Shown one piece after another: positions 30,296 to 37,849 of a stretch of DNA of 64,000 nucleotides. A model generated the notes under the pieces. The model did not search any database. It was given only the letters and a program-made list of their open reading frames with translations, and had not been told where the DNA came from. The stretch is taken from the NCBI GenBank assembly GCA_023023105.1, contig CP083824.1:930001-994000 (forward strand). The letters run 5' to 3'. This DNA is from Enterobacter ludwigii. Its GTDB lineage: Bacteria; Pseudomonadota; Gammaproteobacteria; Enterobacterales; Enterobacteriaceae. The stretch's first letter is position 1, and each line of letters starts with the position of its first letter. A program made the position numbers and the translations under genes.

Positions 30296-30877
30296 TTATC
30301 CAGCGGTAACCAACAACCACTGCAGGAGCAGAAGTGTCAAATAGACCGCTGAGGTAAAGCCAAGCAAAAGCAAAAAAGCCAATGTTCGCTTCACCAAAGG
30401 ACTGAAATCGCGATAGTGAACGAGGTTAATTTCACGGGCTATCGATTCCTTGGATCTTATTGCAAGGATGTCAGGCAAATCTCCGTTGATAGAAAGAGCT
30501 TCGAACATTACAGAGTCCTTTGGAGCAAGGCTTTCAAATTCAATGATGTACCTTCCATCAGCCTCTTTGAATTCTGTAAACTTCCGAACCGGCCATATAT
30601 TCAGATATCTCGGTTGATAGTTGAAAATCACCTCAATTTTTGTTGCGACTTCTCGACCTTCATTTAACAACGTGACCGAACGTGTGTGTACAAGTTGCTG
30701 GTGGCGAATAACTTCACCTTCTGGATTCCTTAAAGGTTCAGGAACGAGAAAAGTAAAGTTGTGCAACTCGCCGTATGCAAGCCTGACGCGAGCCTTGAAG
30801 TAAGTATTTAAGGTCCATGTGAGTAACGCCGCTACTACTGAAAAAATCTCTTTGCCATAGAGTTTCAAAAATTCCAT
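30296..30877 (-). CDS. hypothetical membrane-anchored protein
   Basis: A 193-aa protein of unknown function. A hydrophobic segment at residues about 8-26 and a stronger pair at the C terminus (about 165-190, LLLGFTSAVYLTLLLLQWLL) flank a soluble middle with beta-rich character (RVRLAYGELHNFTFLVPEP, VTLLNEGREVATKIEVIFNY). The middle resembles an exposed beta-sandwich type domain, but no named family is recognised. It lies alone between the iteron block and the AT-rich accessory genes. Confidence 0.6.
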   Translation of the reverse strand: MEFLKLYGKEIFSVVAALLTWTLNTYFKARVRLAYGELHNFTFLVPEPLRNPEGEVIRHQQLVHTRSVTLLNEGREVATKIEVIFNYQPRYLNIWPVRKFTEFKEADGRYIIEFESLAPKDSVMFEALSINGDLPDILAIRSKESIAREINLVHYRDFSPLVKRTLAFLLLLGFTSAVYLTLLLLQWLLVTAG

Positions 30878-31107
30878 TTGACGCCTTCGCTATATCAGCC
30901 ATGAACACCTGACAGATAAGTCGGCACTTCAACAATGCCAATCGACTTAAATTCCTGCCCTTCAAGGCTATGAGGTTAGCACGAAACTTTCCTGCTTAGT
31001 GTTGTGGTGTTTTTTACGTTCTTCTTCTGATCGGTAGCTTAGCTACACATCTCATTTAAGGGATTATCGATCACGAGAACGGCGGCAATTAACTTCCGGA
31101 AAGTGAC

Positions 31108-31344
31108 ATGTCACGGGCCATAAATGGCGGGATGAATTACAACCCCGTGCAGTACCTCAGTGGCTATGGCGCTCCTGTTGTTTCATCCACCAGCAACCAT
31201 TCAGGGGGGACCATCAACCAGACCAATCATTACAACATAATCGCTGGTGGCGTGGATGCGGACGGGCTGGTGAGGCGTATCAAGCAGGAACAGTCGGAAG
31301 ACATTCATCAGCCAATGAATTTGACCAAGACTGACAAATTCTAA
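31108..31344 (+). CDS. short hypothetical ORF, possible phage structural remnant
   Basis: A 78-aa reading frame. The run SNHSGGTINQTNHYNIIAGG followed by VDADGLVRRIKQEQ recalls the C-terminal ends of some phage tail proteins, where a Ser/Gly/Thr/Asn beta segment precedes a short helix. In frame the sequence is open for only five codons upstream of the ATG before a TAA. It is therefore a small gene or a scrap, not obviously part of a longer one. Evidence of expression is weak. Confidence 0.35.
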   Translation: MSRAINGGMNYNPVQYLSGYGAPVVSSTSNHSGGTINQTNHYNIIAGGVDADGLVRRIKQEQSEDIHQPMNLTKTDKF

Positions 31345-31398
31345 TACGTCTAACTTCCTGATAGGATTAATCCGAATGCGTTCAACTGGGATAGGGAT

Positions 31399-32541
31399 AT
31401 GAAGAAAACTTTGATTGCAACATTAGTGGGCATAACGATGTTAACCGGGTGTGGGCCACAAGAGTTAACCCCCGAACAAAAACAGGAAGTTTCTGCACTT
31501 AAGGCTGAGTTGTCCCAAACTGAGGGAGAAATCTCAGCAGCGAAAGAAGTTGATCAACAATTTTCTGGTGGGTTAATCAAGAATTTAACGACAGCAAGAT
31601 TGGAGGTTTTAGGAACTAATAAGGCTCTTTTAGAACAGCGTATCAATGCTATTGAGTCCGGTGCCAAAATTGATGTAGTTGTCTCTGGTACCAAGCCAGA
31701 CCCTGAACTTGCTGCCTCTATTAAAACAGAGATCGATAATCTGACTGTTAAAATTAACGAAGCTAAAGCAGATGCCAGCCAGTACACTGGTGGTTTGATT
31801 CAGGTACTGAAACTATCAGCAGTTGCCACTGAAGAGCAAAGCATGGCTATGCTTCAGCAAAAATACCTTACCGCTAAGTATGGGCTCGCTGAAGTTAAGT
31901 TAGCACCTGTTCAAGATAATGCAGCAACCGCCAGCGGCAAGAAGGAAGCAACTTCTAAAACTACCCAAGAACAACCCCCTCTGTTGCCACCCGCTGAAGG
32001 CCCGTTCGGTCTTGAAGCTGGTCTGACCCAGAAAAATATCGAAGATATGATCGGGGCAAAGTTAAAACCACTACCGGATAGCGTGAATCTGTATACTTCC
32101 GATACACTACCGAAGCAAAACGCAGATTTTGAAATGTATGGTTTGTTGATCTCGCCTAAATCTGGCTTATGTCAAATACGGGCTTTAGGAAAAAATATTG
32201 ATACTGATAGCTATGGTTTGGCTCTTAAATCCAAGTTTGAGGAATTGAGTAATTCTCTAAGCTCACTGTATGGAAAGGCTGAAACTACAGACCTTTTGCT
32301 TGCTGGTTCAATCTGGAAAGAGCCTCAGGACTGGATGATGGGGCTAAACAAAAAAGAGCGCTTCTTATCTGCAACCTGGAAGGGCGCAAAAGAAACGCCG
32401 CTAAAAAATAATATTGATACTATCTCTATTGAAGCCAGAGCTAACAGCTCTTCCAAAGGATATGTCTACCTCCAATACTCATTTAAAAATAATGATGTGT
32501 GTCAGGCTGAGATTGAGGGAGCAAAAAAAAGTTCACTGTAA
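31399..32541 (+). CDS. hypothetical lipoprotein with coiled-coil N-terminal half
   Basis: A 380-aa predicted lipoprotein. The signal peptide ends in the lipobox LTGC (Cys at about residue 18) followed by Gly-Pro, so outer-membrane sorting is likely. Residues about 25-150 are Glu/Lys/Ala-rich with heptad character (EQKQEVSALKAELSQTEGE). A linker rich in Thr, Pro and Gln precedes a globular C-terminal part with PFGLEAGLTQKNIEDMIGAK and two Cys. Family not recognised. It converges on the KAP NTPase gene, with a hairpin between them. Confidence 0.7.
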   Translation: MKKTLIATLVGITMLTGCGPQELTPEQKQEVSALKAELSQTEGEISAAKEVDQQFSGGLIKNLTTARLEVLGTNKALLEQRINAIESGAKIDVVVSGTKPDPELAASIKTEIDNLTVKINEAKADASQYTGGLIQVLKLSAVATEEQSMAMLQQKYLTAKYGLAEVKLAPVQDNAATASGKKEATSKTTQEQPPLLPPAEGPFGLEAGLTQKNIEDMIGAKLKPLPDSVNLYTSDTLPKQNADFEMYGLLISPKSGLCQIRALGKNIDTDSYGLALKSKFEELSNSLSSLYGKAETTDLLLAGSIWKEPQDWMMGLNKKERFLSATWKGAKETPLKNNIDTISIEARANSSSKGYVYLQYSFKNNDVCQAEIEGAKKSSL

Positions 32542-32547
32542 AACACT

Positions 32548-32567
32548 CCCCCCATTCTAATGGGGGG
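32548..32567. terminator. GC hairpin between the lipoprotein and KAP genes
   Basis: CCCCCCAT (32548-32555), loop TCTA, ATGGGGGG (32560-32567) forms an 8-bp stem seven bases after the lipoprotein stop. It is followed by GTTATT on the plus strand. A weak T-tract makes termination plausible but not certain. Confidence 0.6.
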
Positions 32568-32571
32568 GTTA

Positions 32572-33943
32572 TTAAAAGTCAGAAATAGTCATGTTGTTAA
32601 ATGAAGTATAAATACTGTCAATATATTCTATTCGTCTGCTTCTGCTGCCTTCTATTTCCTGCAGTAGGGAATCTTTCGGTTCGGGGATTCGTCTTCTCTC
32701 TCGCATTTCATCATCAGTCAGTAAATGGTAGTTAATAATGCAATTTAATTTATAAAAGTGCTCGCTTGTGTTTATTTCATTCTGAGGGATGTTTATTGAT
32801 GATATGACTCTTTCAGCTGTGATTGTTTTTTTTTATTAATTTTTCGAGTAATGCAGGGCTACAGACTTTAAGGAAGCATACCAATGCCAAGGATACTTGA
32901 AAAACTGTTCCGGGCATTTCAGTTATTAAATGTTTATTATCAATCACGGAAAAAACTGAGTAGCAACGCTCAGCCTCTCTGAGAGAACATCCATTATTTT
33001 CCAGAAGCATTGATAACGTATTGACGAGAGGGCCTCCTCTTGTTAGAAGCCTTTGCTCTTTATCTATAGATAGTAAATACTGTTCCATTGTTGACTGTTG
33101 ATACCCTTCCTTTACTCTTTCATTATTACGTGTGGCTTTAGGTAAGCTAAACCAGTAATGAATGAATTTGTTAAGGTATAGTCGGGAGTCGATGTTTCCG
33201 TAACGGCATTCAATACTTTTCTCAAATTGATCCCGATTAACTACAAGGAAAAAAACGAATCCTTTTACAGAGAATATATGTTTTATTTTTTCCAGTAAAT
33301 CTAATGAATAATCTGGTCTTGCTCTATCAAGTTCGTCAATCACAATAAGGGTTTTTTTATTTGTTTTAGTGAAGAACTCCTCTAGGATTTGCTTAAAATA
33401 AATGATGTTGTTTCTTTCGTTTTTGGCTGATTTAATTTTATTTGCTATGTATTCCTCTACGGGGTTTGATAACGAATCAGCTAATGCATCTGTTGCCTTT
33501 TCTAAGCTTGTGGCTGTTAAAAGATTAGCTGTGGCTGCGGAAATGGCAAATTTTGCAGAGTGAGAAAGAACCGAGACACCTATTTTCTTGCTGGCATTCA
33601 ATAGTTTTTCACCAAGCTTAGGGGCGAGTTTTTTTTCGCCCTCTATCAATTCATATATTACTGATGATAACGATATGAAAGGATCGGTTTGATAATCATT
33701 TTCGTAGGCATCAAAATATATAACGTTTAAATCATCGTGCCGTAATTTTATTTCTGAGGTCATCATTTTAACAAAGGCTGACTTTCCATTACCCCATTTG
33801 TCTTCTAATGCTAATACAAGATTTTCATCTGGAGCCTGGAGTGTAACTCTCATTATTTGCTCAAATAGTGGTTTTCTATTAAATAAATCTGAATCATCAG
33901 TGAAACCATCATTGAAGCTATTTTCCGAAGTTGTCAGTATCAT
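32572..33943 (-). pseudogene. KAP-family P-loop NTPase, reading frame split at an A9 run near the 3' end
   Basis: The upstream frame (33943-32813) encodes 376 aa with a KAP NTPase layout. Walker A is LEDKWGNGKSAFVK (GNGKS at residues 51-55), Walker B is TLIVIDELDRARPD, and a sensor-like region is VFFLVVNRDQFEKSI. It ends LIKKNNHS just past nine consecutive A residues (minus strand, 32826-32834). If the run is read as eight A, the frame continues for about 84 more codons (TITAERVISSINIPQNEI through to NNMTISDF) and stops at 32572. Either the gene carries a +1-type frameshift, or slippage on the A9 run makes both lengths. KAP NTPases are often membrane-associated and mobile-element linked; some belong to anti-phage systems. 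Confidence 0.75.
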
Positions 33944-34130
33944 GAGTAGTCCTTTTGGCTTATAATGGAAAATCTATAACAACATAGAAATTATATAGTT
34001 AGGCTGAAATATTCAACATTTTTCTGCCCATGTTCCTTAACTAAATTTCCCTTATGTGATGACCTGCTCCCCGTTGATTAATACACCCCGATGTTAGTAA
34101 TGTCTTCATAAGCCACATGAGGACATCCCC

Positions 34131-34394
34131 ATGAAGAAGCGTGTTTCCGACGAACAGATCATCAGTATTCTTCGCGAAGCGGAAGCCGGAGCTTCTGCCC
34201 GTGAGCTCTGCCGTAAGTACGCCATTTCCGACGCCACCTATTATACCTGGCGTAAGAAGTATGGCGGTATGGAGGTGCCCGAGGTGAAGCGGCTTAAATC
34301 TCTTGAAGAGGAGAACGCCCGCCTCAAGAAGCTGCTTGCCGAAGCCATGCTGGATAAGGAGGCACTTCAGGTGGCCCTGGGGCGAAAGTACTGA
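34131..34394 (+). CDS. IS3-family transposase OrfA
   Basis: An 87-aa DNA-binding protein. A helix-turn-helix of the IS3/IS911 type occupies residues about 5-40 (DEQIISILREAEAGASAREL, then KYAISDATYYTWRKKYGGM). A leucine-zipper-like helix follows (LKSLEEENARLKKLLAEAML). The frame is intact. In an active element a -1 frameshift near its end would fuse it to OrfB. Confidence 0.9.
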   Translation: MKKRVSDEQIISILREAEAGASARELCRKYAISDATYYTWRKKYGGMEVPEVKRLKSLEEENARLKKLLAEAMLDKEALQVALGRKY

Positions 34395-35209
34395 CGACAG
34401 GCCAGAAGCGGGAAGCCGTTGAGTTTATGTGTGATGCGACCGGTCTGTCGCAACGTCGTGCCTGCAGGCTTACGGGTTTGTCCCTGTCGACCTGCCGCTA
34501 TGAGGCTCAGCGTCCGGCAGCTGATGCGCATTTATCAGGGCGCATCACTGAGCTGGCACTGGAGCGCAGGCGTTTTGGCTACCGCCGCATCTGGCAGCTG
34601 CTGCGTCGTGAGGGCCTTCACGTCAATCACAAGCGTGTATACCGTATTTACCACCTTAATGGACTGAGCGTAAAACGCAGACGACGCCGTAAAGGGCTGG
34701 CAACCTAACGGTTTCCGCTTCTGCGCCCGGATGCGCCGAACCTGACATGGTCGATGGATTTCGTTATGGACGCACTGGCCAACGGTCGGAGGATCAAGTG
34801 CCTGACCTGTGTGGATGATTTCACGAAGGAGTGTCTGACAATCACCGCTACTTTCGGTATTTCAGGCGTTCAGGTCACGCGTATTCTGGACAGCATCGCG
34901 CTGTTTAGGGGCGATCCGGCGACAATAAGAACCGATCAGGGTCCGGAATTTACCTGCCGCGCGCTCGATCAATGGGCCTTTGAGCATGGTGTGGAACTAC
35001 GGCTTATCCAGCCAGGTAAGCCAACGCATAACGGATTTATTGAGAGTTTTAACGGACACTTTCGCGATGAGTGTCTGAATGAACACTGGTTCAGCGATAT
35101 TCTTCATGCCCGGAAAACGATTAATGACTGGCGGCAGGATTATAACGAGTGCCGTCCCCATTCATCGCTGGATTACCAAACACCAGCTGAATTCGCAACG
35201 GACTGGTGA
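34388..35209 (+). pseudogene. IS3-family transposase OrfB with internal stop
   Basis: The -1 frame reads VLTTGQKREAVEFMCDATGL through an HTH_21 region (RRFGYRRIWQLLRREG) to GLAT. It then meets TAA at 34706-34708 before continuing in the same frame with RFPLLRPDAPNLTWSMDFVM and the rve integrase core. The DDE residues are visible in WSMDFV, IRTDQGPEFT and NGFIESFNGHFRDECLNEH. A single-base change making a nonsense codon is the simplest explanation, since both parts stay in frame. The segment from 34754 to 35209 alone would lack the N-terminal region. Confidence 0.85.
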
Positions 35210-35259
35210 AACAGGAAATATGAAGAAAAACCAACCGACATTACTAACTGAAGGTTGTA

Positions 35260-35755
35260 TCTAATCCTGGTGGCAGGTCAAAAGACCTATTTGGACACGG
35301 TAAAAAGAGAGGGAGACGTGCCTTTTTATATAAAGGTTTCATGGCGAAAATAAATAGAAGAATGTAATCACTATCAGTGAAATTAGAAAGCATTTTGGCA
35401 ATAAATGCTCTCAATATAATAATAGGTTGATTGATTTTAATTGGTTTTTTAAGATGGTTTGTCCACGATTTCTTGATATACTTAAGCGCGAAGTATTCTT
35501 CTGAATTTGGCCTGCTTAATTGCAGGCTTTTTTTTAATTATAGAAAATTCAGTATCAAGAACATCGGTTTGCTAACCACATTTACTCACTGGTTGTGACG
35601 TTCTTTCGCGGATGTAGCCAGCATGCAATTCAACCACCTCTTGATGCTATGAGAGGTAGTGCATGGAGCGGGGGGGGATTAACAACCATGCACTTCAGGA
35701 CATATACTCAGACATATATCAGCAATAAATACCTATGATATCAAAGGTATTTTTA
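35260..35755. other. gene-free AT-rich stretch with an orphan terminator
   Basis: About 500 bp without a convincing gene between the IS3-like element and the tetR gene. It contains one clear plus-strand terminator (35510-35535). TATACT at 35477 could be a -10 about 30 bases before that hairpin, so a very short RNA is conceivable. Nothing else is recognised. Confidence 0.5.
35510..35535 (+). terminator. orphan rho-independent terminator
   Basis: GCCTGC, loop TTAATT, GCAGGC followed by eight T. No gene ends nearby on this strand; the IS3 transposase frame stops 300 bases upstream. It could be left over from a deleted gene or end a short RNA. Confidence 0.75.
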
Positions 35756-36382
35756 CTAATCCGATTTAACCAACTGTACTTCCGTTGATTCAAGGTAGAG
35801 TGCTAGAGAATGCAGTATTTTGGGAATGAACTCGTAAGGAAGTTTATTATCCCGCTGGAAAGCCTGCTGCAGAGTACCTATAGCGAGGGAATGAAGGAAG
35901 TTCGCTTCTCGTATAATTTCTGATTTTGTAACGTTACGGTTCCTGCGCTCTAATATATGGATCAGGAAAGCAAGAAACTTCGACTGAGTAAAATCCGGAT
36001 TTATTCTCAGAAGAAGTGGTAAATAGGCCTTGTTCTCAATAAGGAAGTTGGCATAGGGCTGAAAAATAGCATTAATAAGATCGCCTGCAGGCAAAGAGCA
36101 CCAGTCCTGCTCCACATATTGGTTTTTTTTCGCATCCAACATCTCGGAAAGTTTGTTATCAAAACTGAGCTTCAGTGATTCCTTAACGGACTCAATATCG
36201 GGGAAAAAATGATAAAGCGAACCCGGCGCTGTACCTGAACGCTTTGCAAGTTCCTGAATAGTGAGCTTTTCAATGGAGATGTCACTGATAATCTCAGCGG
36301 CTGCATCCAGGATTTTTTGAACCCTGAGGTGCCCCCTTCGTTGCATGGGGGGTCGTAAGCGGTTGGTATCTGAAATTGCCAT
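35756..36382 (-). CDS. TetR/AcrR-family transcriptional regulator
   Basis: A 208-aa predicted repressor. An N-terminal TetR helix-turn-helix occupies residues about 20-65 (ILDAAAEIISDISIEKLTIQ, then ELAKRSGTAPGSLYHFFPDI); the rest is an alpha-helical ligand domain. The ATG at 36382 (MAISDTNRLRPP) is chosen because AGGA sits correctly upstream. The longer in-frame reading from 36532 would run across the palindromic operator and is improbable. It diverges from the efflux operon, with a perfect 14-bp inverted repeat between, and probably represses both transcripts until an efflux substrate binds. Confidence 0.88.
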   Translation of the reverse strand: MAISDTNRLRPPMQRRGHLRVQKILDAAAEIISDISIEKLTIQELAKRSGTAPGSLYHFFPDIESVKESLKLSFDNKLSEMLDAKKNQYVEQDWCSLPAGDLINAIFQPYANFLIENKAYLPLLLRINPDFTQSKFLAFLIHILERRNRNVTKSEIIREANFLHSLAIGTLQQAFQRDNKLPYEFIPKILHSLALYLESTEVQLVKSD

Positions 36383-36456
36383 AATGTGTCCTGGAAGAAG
36401 GTGACCTGTTGGTTGTCTATTTTGCACGATCTTGAGATTTGGTGCTGTATAAGATA

Positions 36457-36488
36457 AGCTAAACTTGAATAAAGATTCAAGTTTAGCT
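36457..36488. promoter_or_regulatory. 32-bp perfect palindrome, likely TetR-family operator
   Basis: AGCTAAACTTGAAT (36457-36470) and its exact complement ATTCAAGTTTAGCT (36475-36488) flank a 4-bp spacer, AAAG. Each arm contains a TTGAAT -35-like hexamer, one per strand. Repressor binding would therefore block the promoters of tetR and of the efflux operon together. The site lies 74 bases upstream of the tetR ATG and 32 bases before the ytcA-like ATG. Confidence 0.85.
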
Positions 36489-36520
36489 ACTTTAACATTA
36501 AATTTCATGAACATACGAAA

Positions 36521-36808
36521 ATGTACAAACATCCAGGCAAGCCATCATCATTCCATCTTCTGACGGTGCTGTTTATTGCCGTGAGCTCCCTGACTGGGTG
36601 TTCTCCCGCACCTTCTGTTGTCTTGTTCGGCGCATCCTTCCCTGACTGGCTTCTGTGTACGGGCATCGGTGTCACAGGAATGACGCTCTTACACATACTT
36701 TCCAGTAACTTGCACAAAACGGGCTGGTTATCCCCGGCAGTCGTTGTGTATCCCTGCGTTACAGCATTGATTTCTATGCTGACATGGCTGATTTTCTTCC
36801 CGTCTTAA
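36521..36808 (+). CDS. ytcA: YtcA-family small lipoprotein/membrane protein
   Basis: A 95-aa protein with a lipobox (SLTGC, Cys at about residue 27) and two hydrophobic segments in the mature part (about 40-62 and 72-93). It resembles YtcA, the small protein encoded just upstream of mdtN in E. coli. It starts nine bases before the next gene ends its spacer, so the three genes are one transcription unit. Its role in the efflux assembly is not known. The ribosome-binding site is weak. Confidence 0.75.
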   Translation: MYKHPGKPSSFHLLTVLFIAVSSLTGCSPAPSVVLFGASFPDWLLCTGIGVTGMTLLHILSSNLHKTGWLSPAVVVYPCVTALISMLTWLIFFPS

Positions 36809-36817
36809 GGTGCCGAA

Positions 36818-37837
36818 ATGACCGTAAAAAGAAAAATTTATGCGCTCAGTTTATTTCTGGTGACGCTGATGGTTTTGGTGCTTGTCTTGTTCAGAATTGA
36901 TGCCGCACCGCGTACTGATGATGCTTATGTCTATGCTGACACCATCAACGTCGTTCCTGAGGTGAGTGGCAGAATTATTGAATTGCCAGTCAAAGATAAC
37001 CAGCTCGTGAAAAAAGGGGAGCTGCTTTACCGCATTGATCCGCGTCCATTCCAGAATTCACTGGATGCCAGTCAGGCCCGTCTGATCACCCTGAATGAGC
37101 AGATCAAGTTATCAGAACGCTCCGTCAGTGCGCAGCAGTACAACGCCGATGCCGTCGCTGCCCAGGTAGAGAGTGCCCGTAGCCAGTATCAGCAGGCGCA
37201 GGATACATATAACCGTAAGCTGGCGCTGATGGGTAAAAACTATGTGTCTAAAGAAGAGCTGGAGCAGGCCAGAACAGCGAGAAACAGTGATGAAGCTAAT
37301 TATAACTCGACCAGACTTCAGGCCCGACAGGCCAGTGCCGCTGTCAGCGGTGTGGATGCGCTTGTGGCGCAGCGGGATGAAGTAAGGGCACAAATTGCCG
37401 AAGCTAAGCTGAATCTTGAATACAGTGAAGTTCGTGCCCCATTCGATGGACGAGTCACAGCACTGAAGACCACTGCGGGTCAATATGCATCCCCGGCACA
37501 ACCTGTCATGACGCTCATTGATACAGGGCAGTGGTATGTCATCGCCAACTTCAGGGAAACCGATCTGAAAGGTATTACTGAAGGAACAACGGCAACGGTA
37601 TTTATCATGGCGGATACCGGCAAAGCTTTTTCTGGCACCGTAGACTCAATGAGCTATGGCGTTGCACCGGGTGACAGTGCCACCGTCGGAGGACTGCAGT
37701 TAGTCGAAAAGACCATTAACTGGGTTCATGTTTCCCAGCGTTTCCCGGTAAAAATAAAAATGTCTGAAACCGATAAAGGACTCTTCCGTATTGGTGCTTC
37801 AGCTGTTGTAACGTTGCACCGCGGCAACAAGTTTTAA
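36818..37837 (+). CDS. mdtN: HlyD-family efflux periplasmic adaptor, MdtN-like
   Basis: A 339-aa membrane-fusion protein. One N-terminal helix (residues about 6-26) is followed by TDDAYVYADTINVVPEVSGRI, the typical biotinyl-lipoyl-like entry, then a long coiled coil (about 85-190) and the return strand EYSEVRAPFDGRVTAL. MdtN in E. coli (343 aa) partners with MdtO and MdtP in putative tripartite efflux. It sits between the YtcA-like and MdtO-like genes, as in E. coli. Confidence 0.88.
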   Translation: MTVKRKIYALSLFLVTLMVLVLVLFRIDAAPRTDDAYVYADTINVVPEVSGRIIELPVKDNQLVKKGELLYRIDPRPFQNSLDASQARLITLNEQIKLSERSVSAQQYNADAVAAQVESARSQYQQAQDTYNRKLALMGKNYVSKEELEQARTARNSDEANYNSTRLQARQASAAVSGVDALVAQRDEVRAQIAEAKLNLEYSEVRAPFDGRVTALKTTAGQYASPAQPVMTLIDTGQWYVIANFRETDLKGITEGTTATVFIMADTGKAFSGTVDSMSYGVAPGDSATVGGLQLVEKTINWVHVSQRFPVKIKMSETDKGLFRIGASAVVTLHRGNKF

Positions 37838-37849
37838 CGGGGTCAGACT

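Larger units (their letters stand above)
34082..35259 (+). mobile_element. decayed IS3-family element (IS407-group like)
   Basis: An element of about 1.18 kb bounded by 23-bp imperfect inverted repeats (34082-34104 and 35237-35259) that agree at 18 positions, with the inner GTTAGTAATGTC perfect. It holds the two overlapping transposase frames typical of IS3, orfA and orfB, with orfB in the -1 frame. orfB is interrupted by a stop codon, so the copy is probably immobile by itself. No clear target duplication is seen at the ends, so the exact outer limits may be off by a few bases. It resembles ISEhe3-like elements from memory. Confidence 0.85.
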
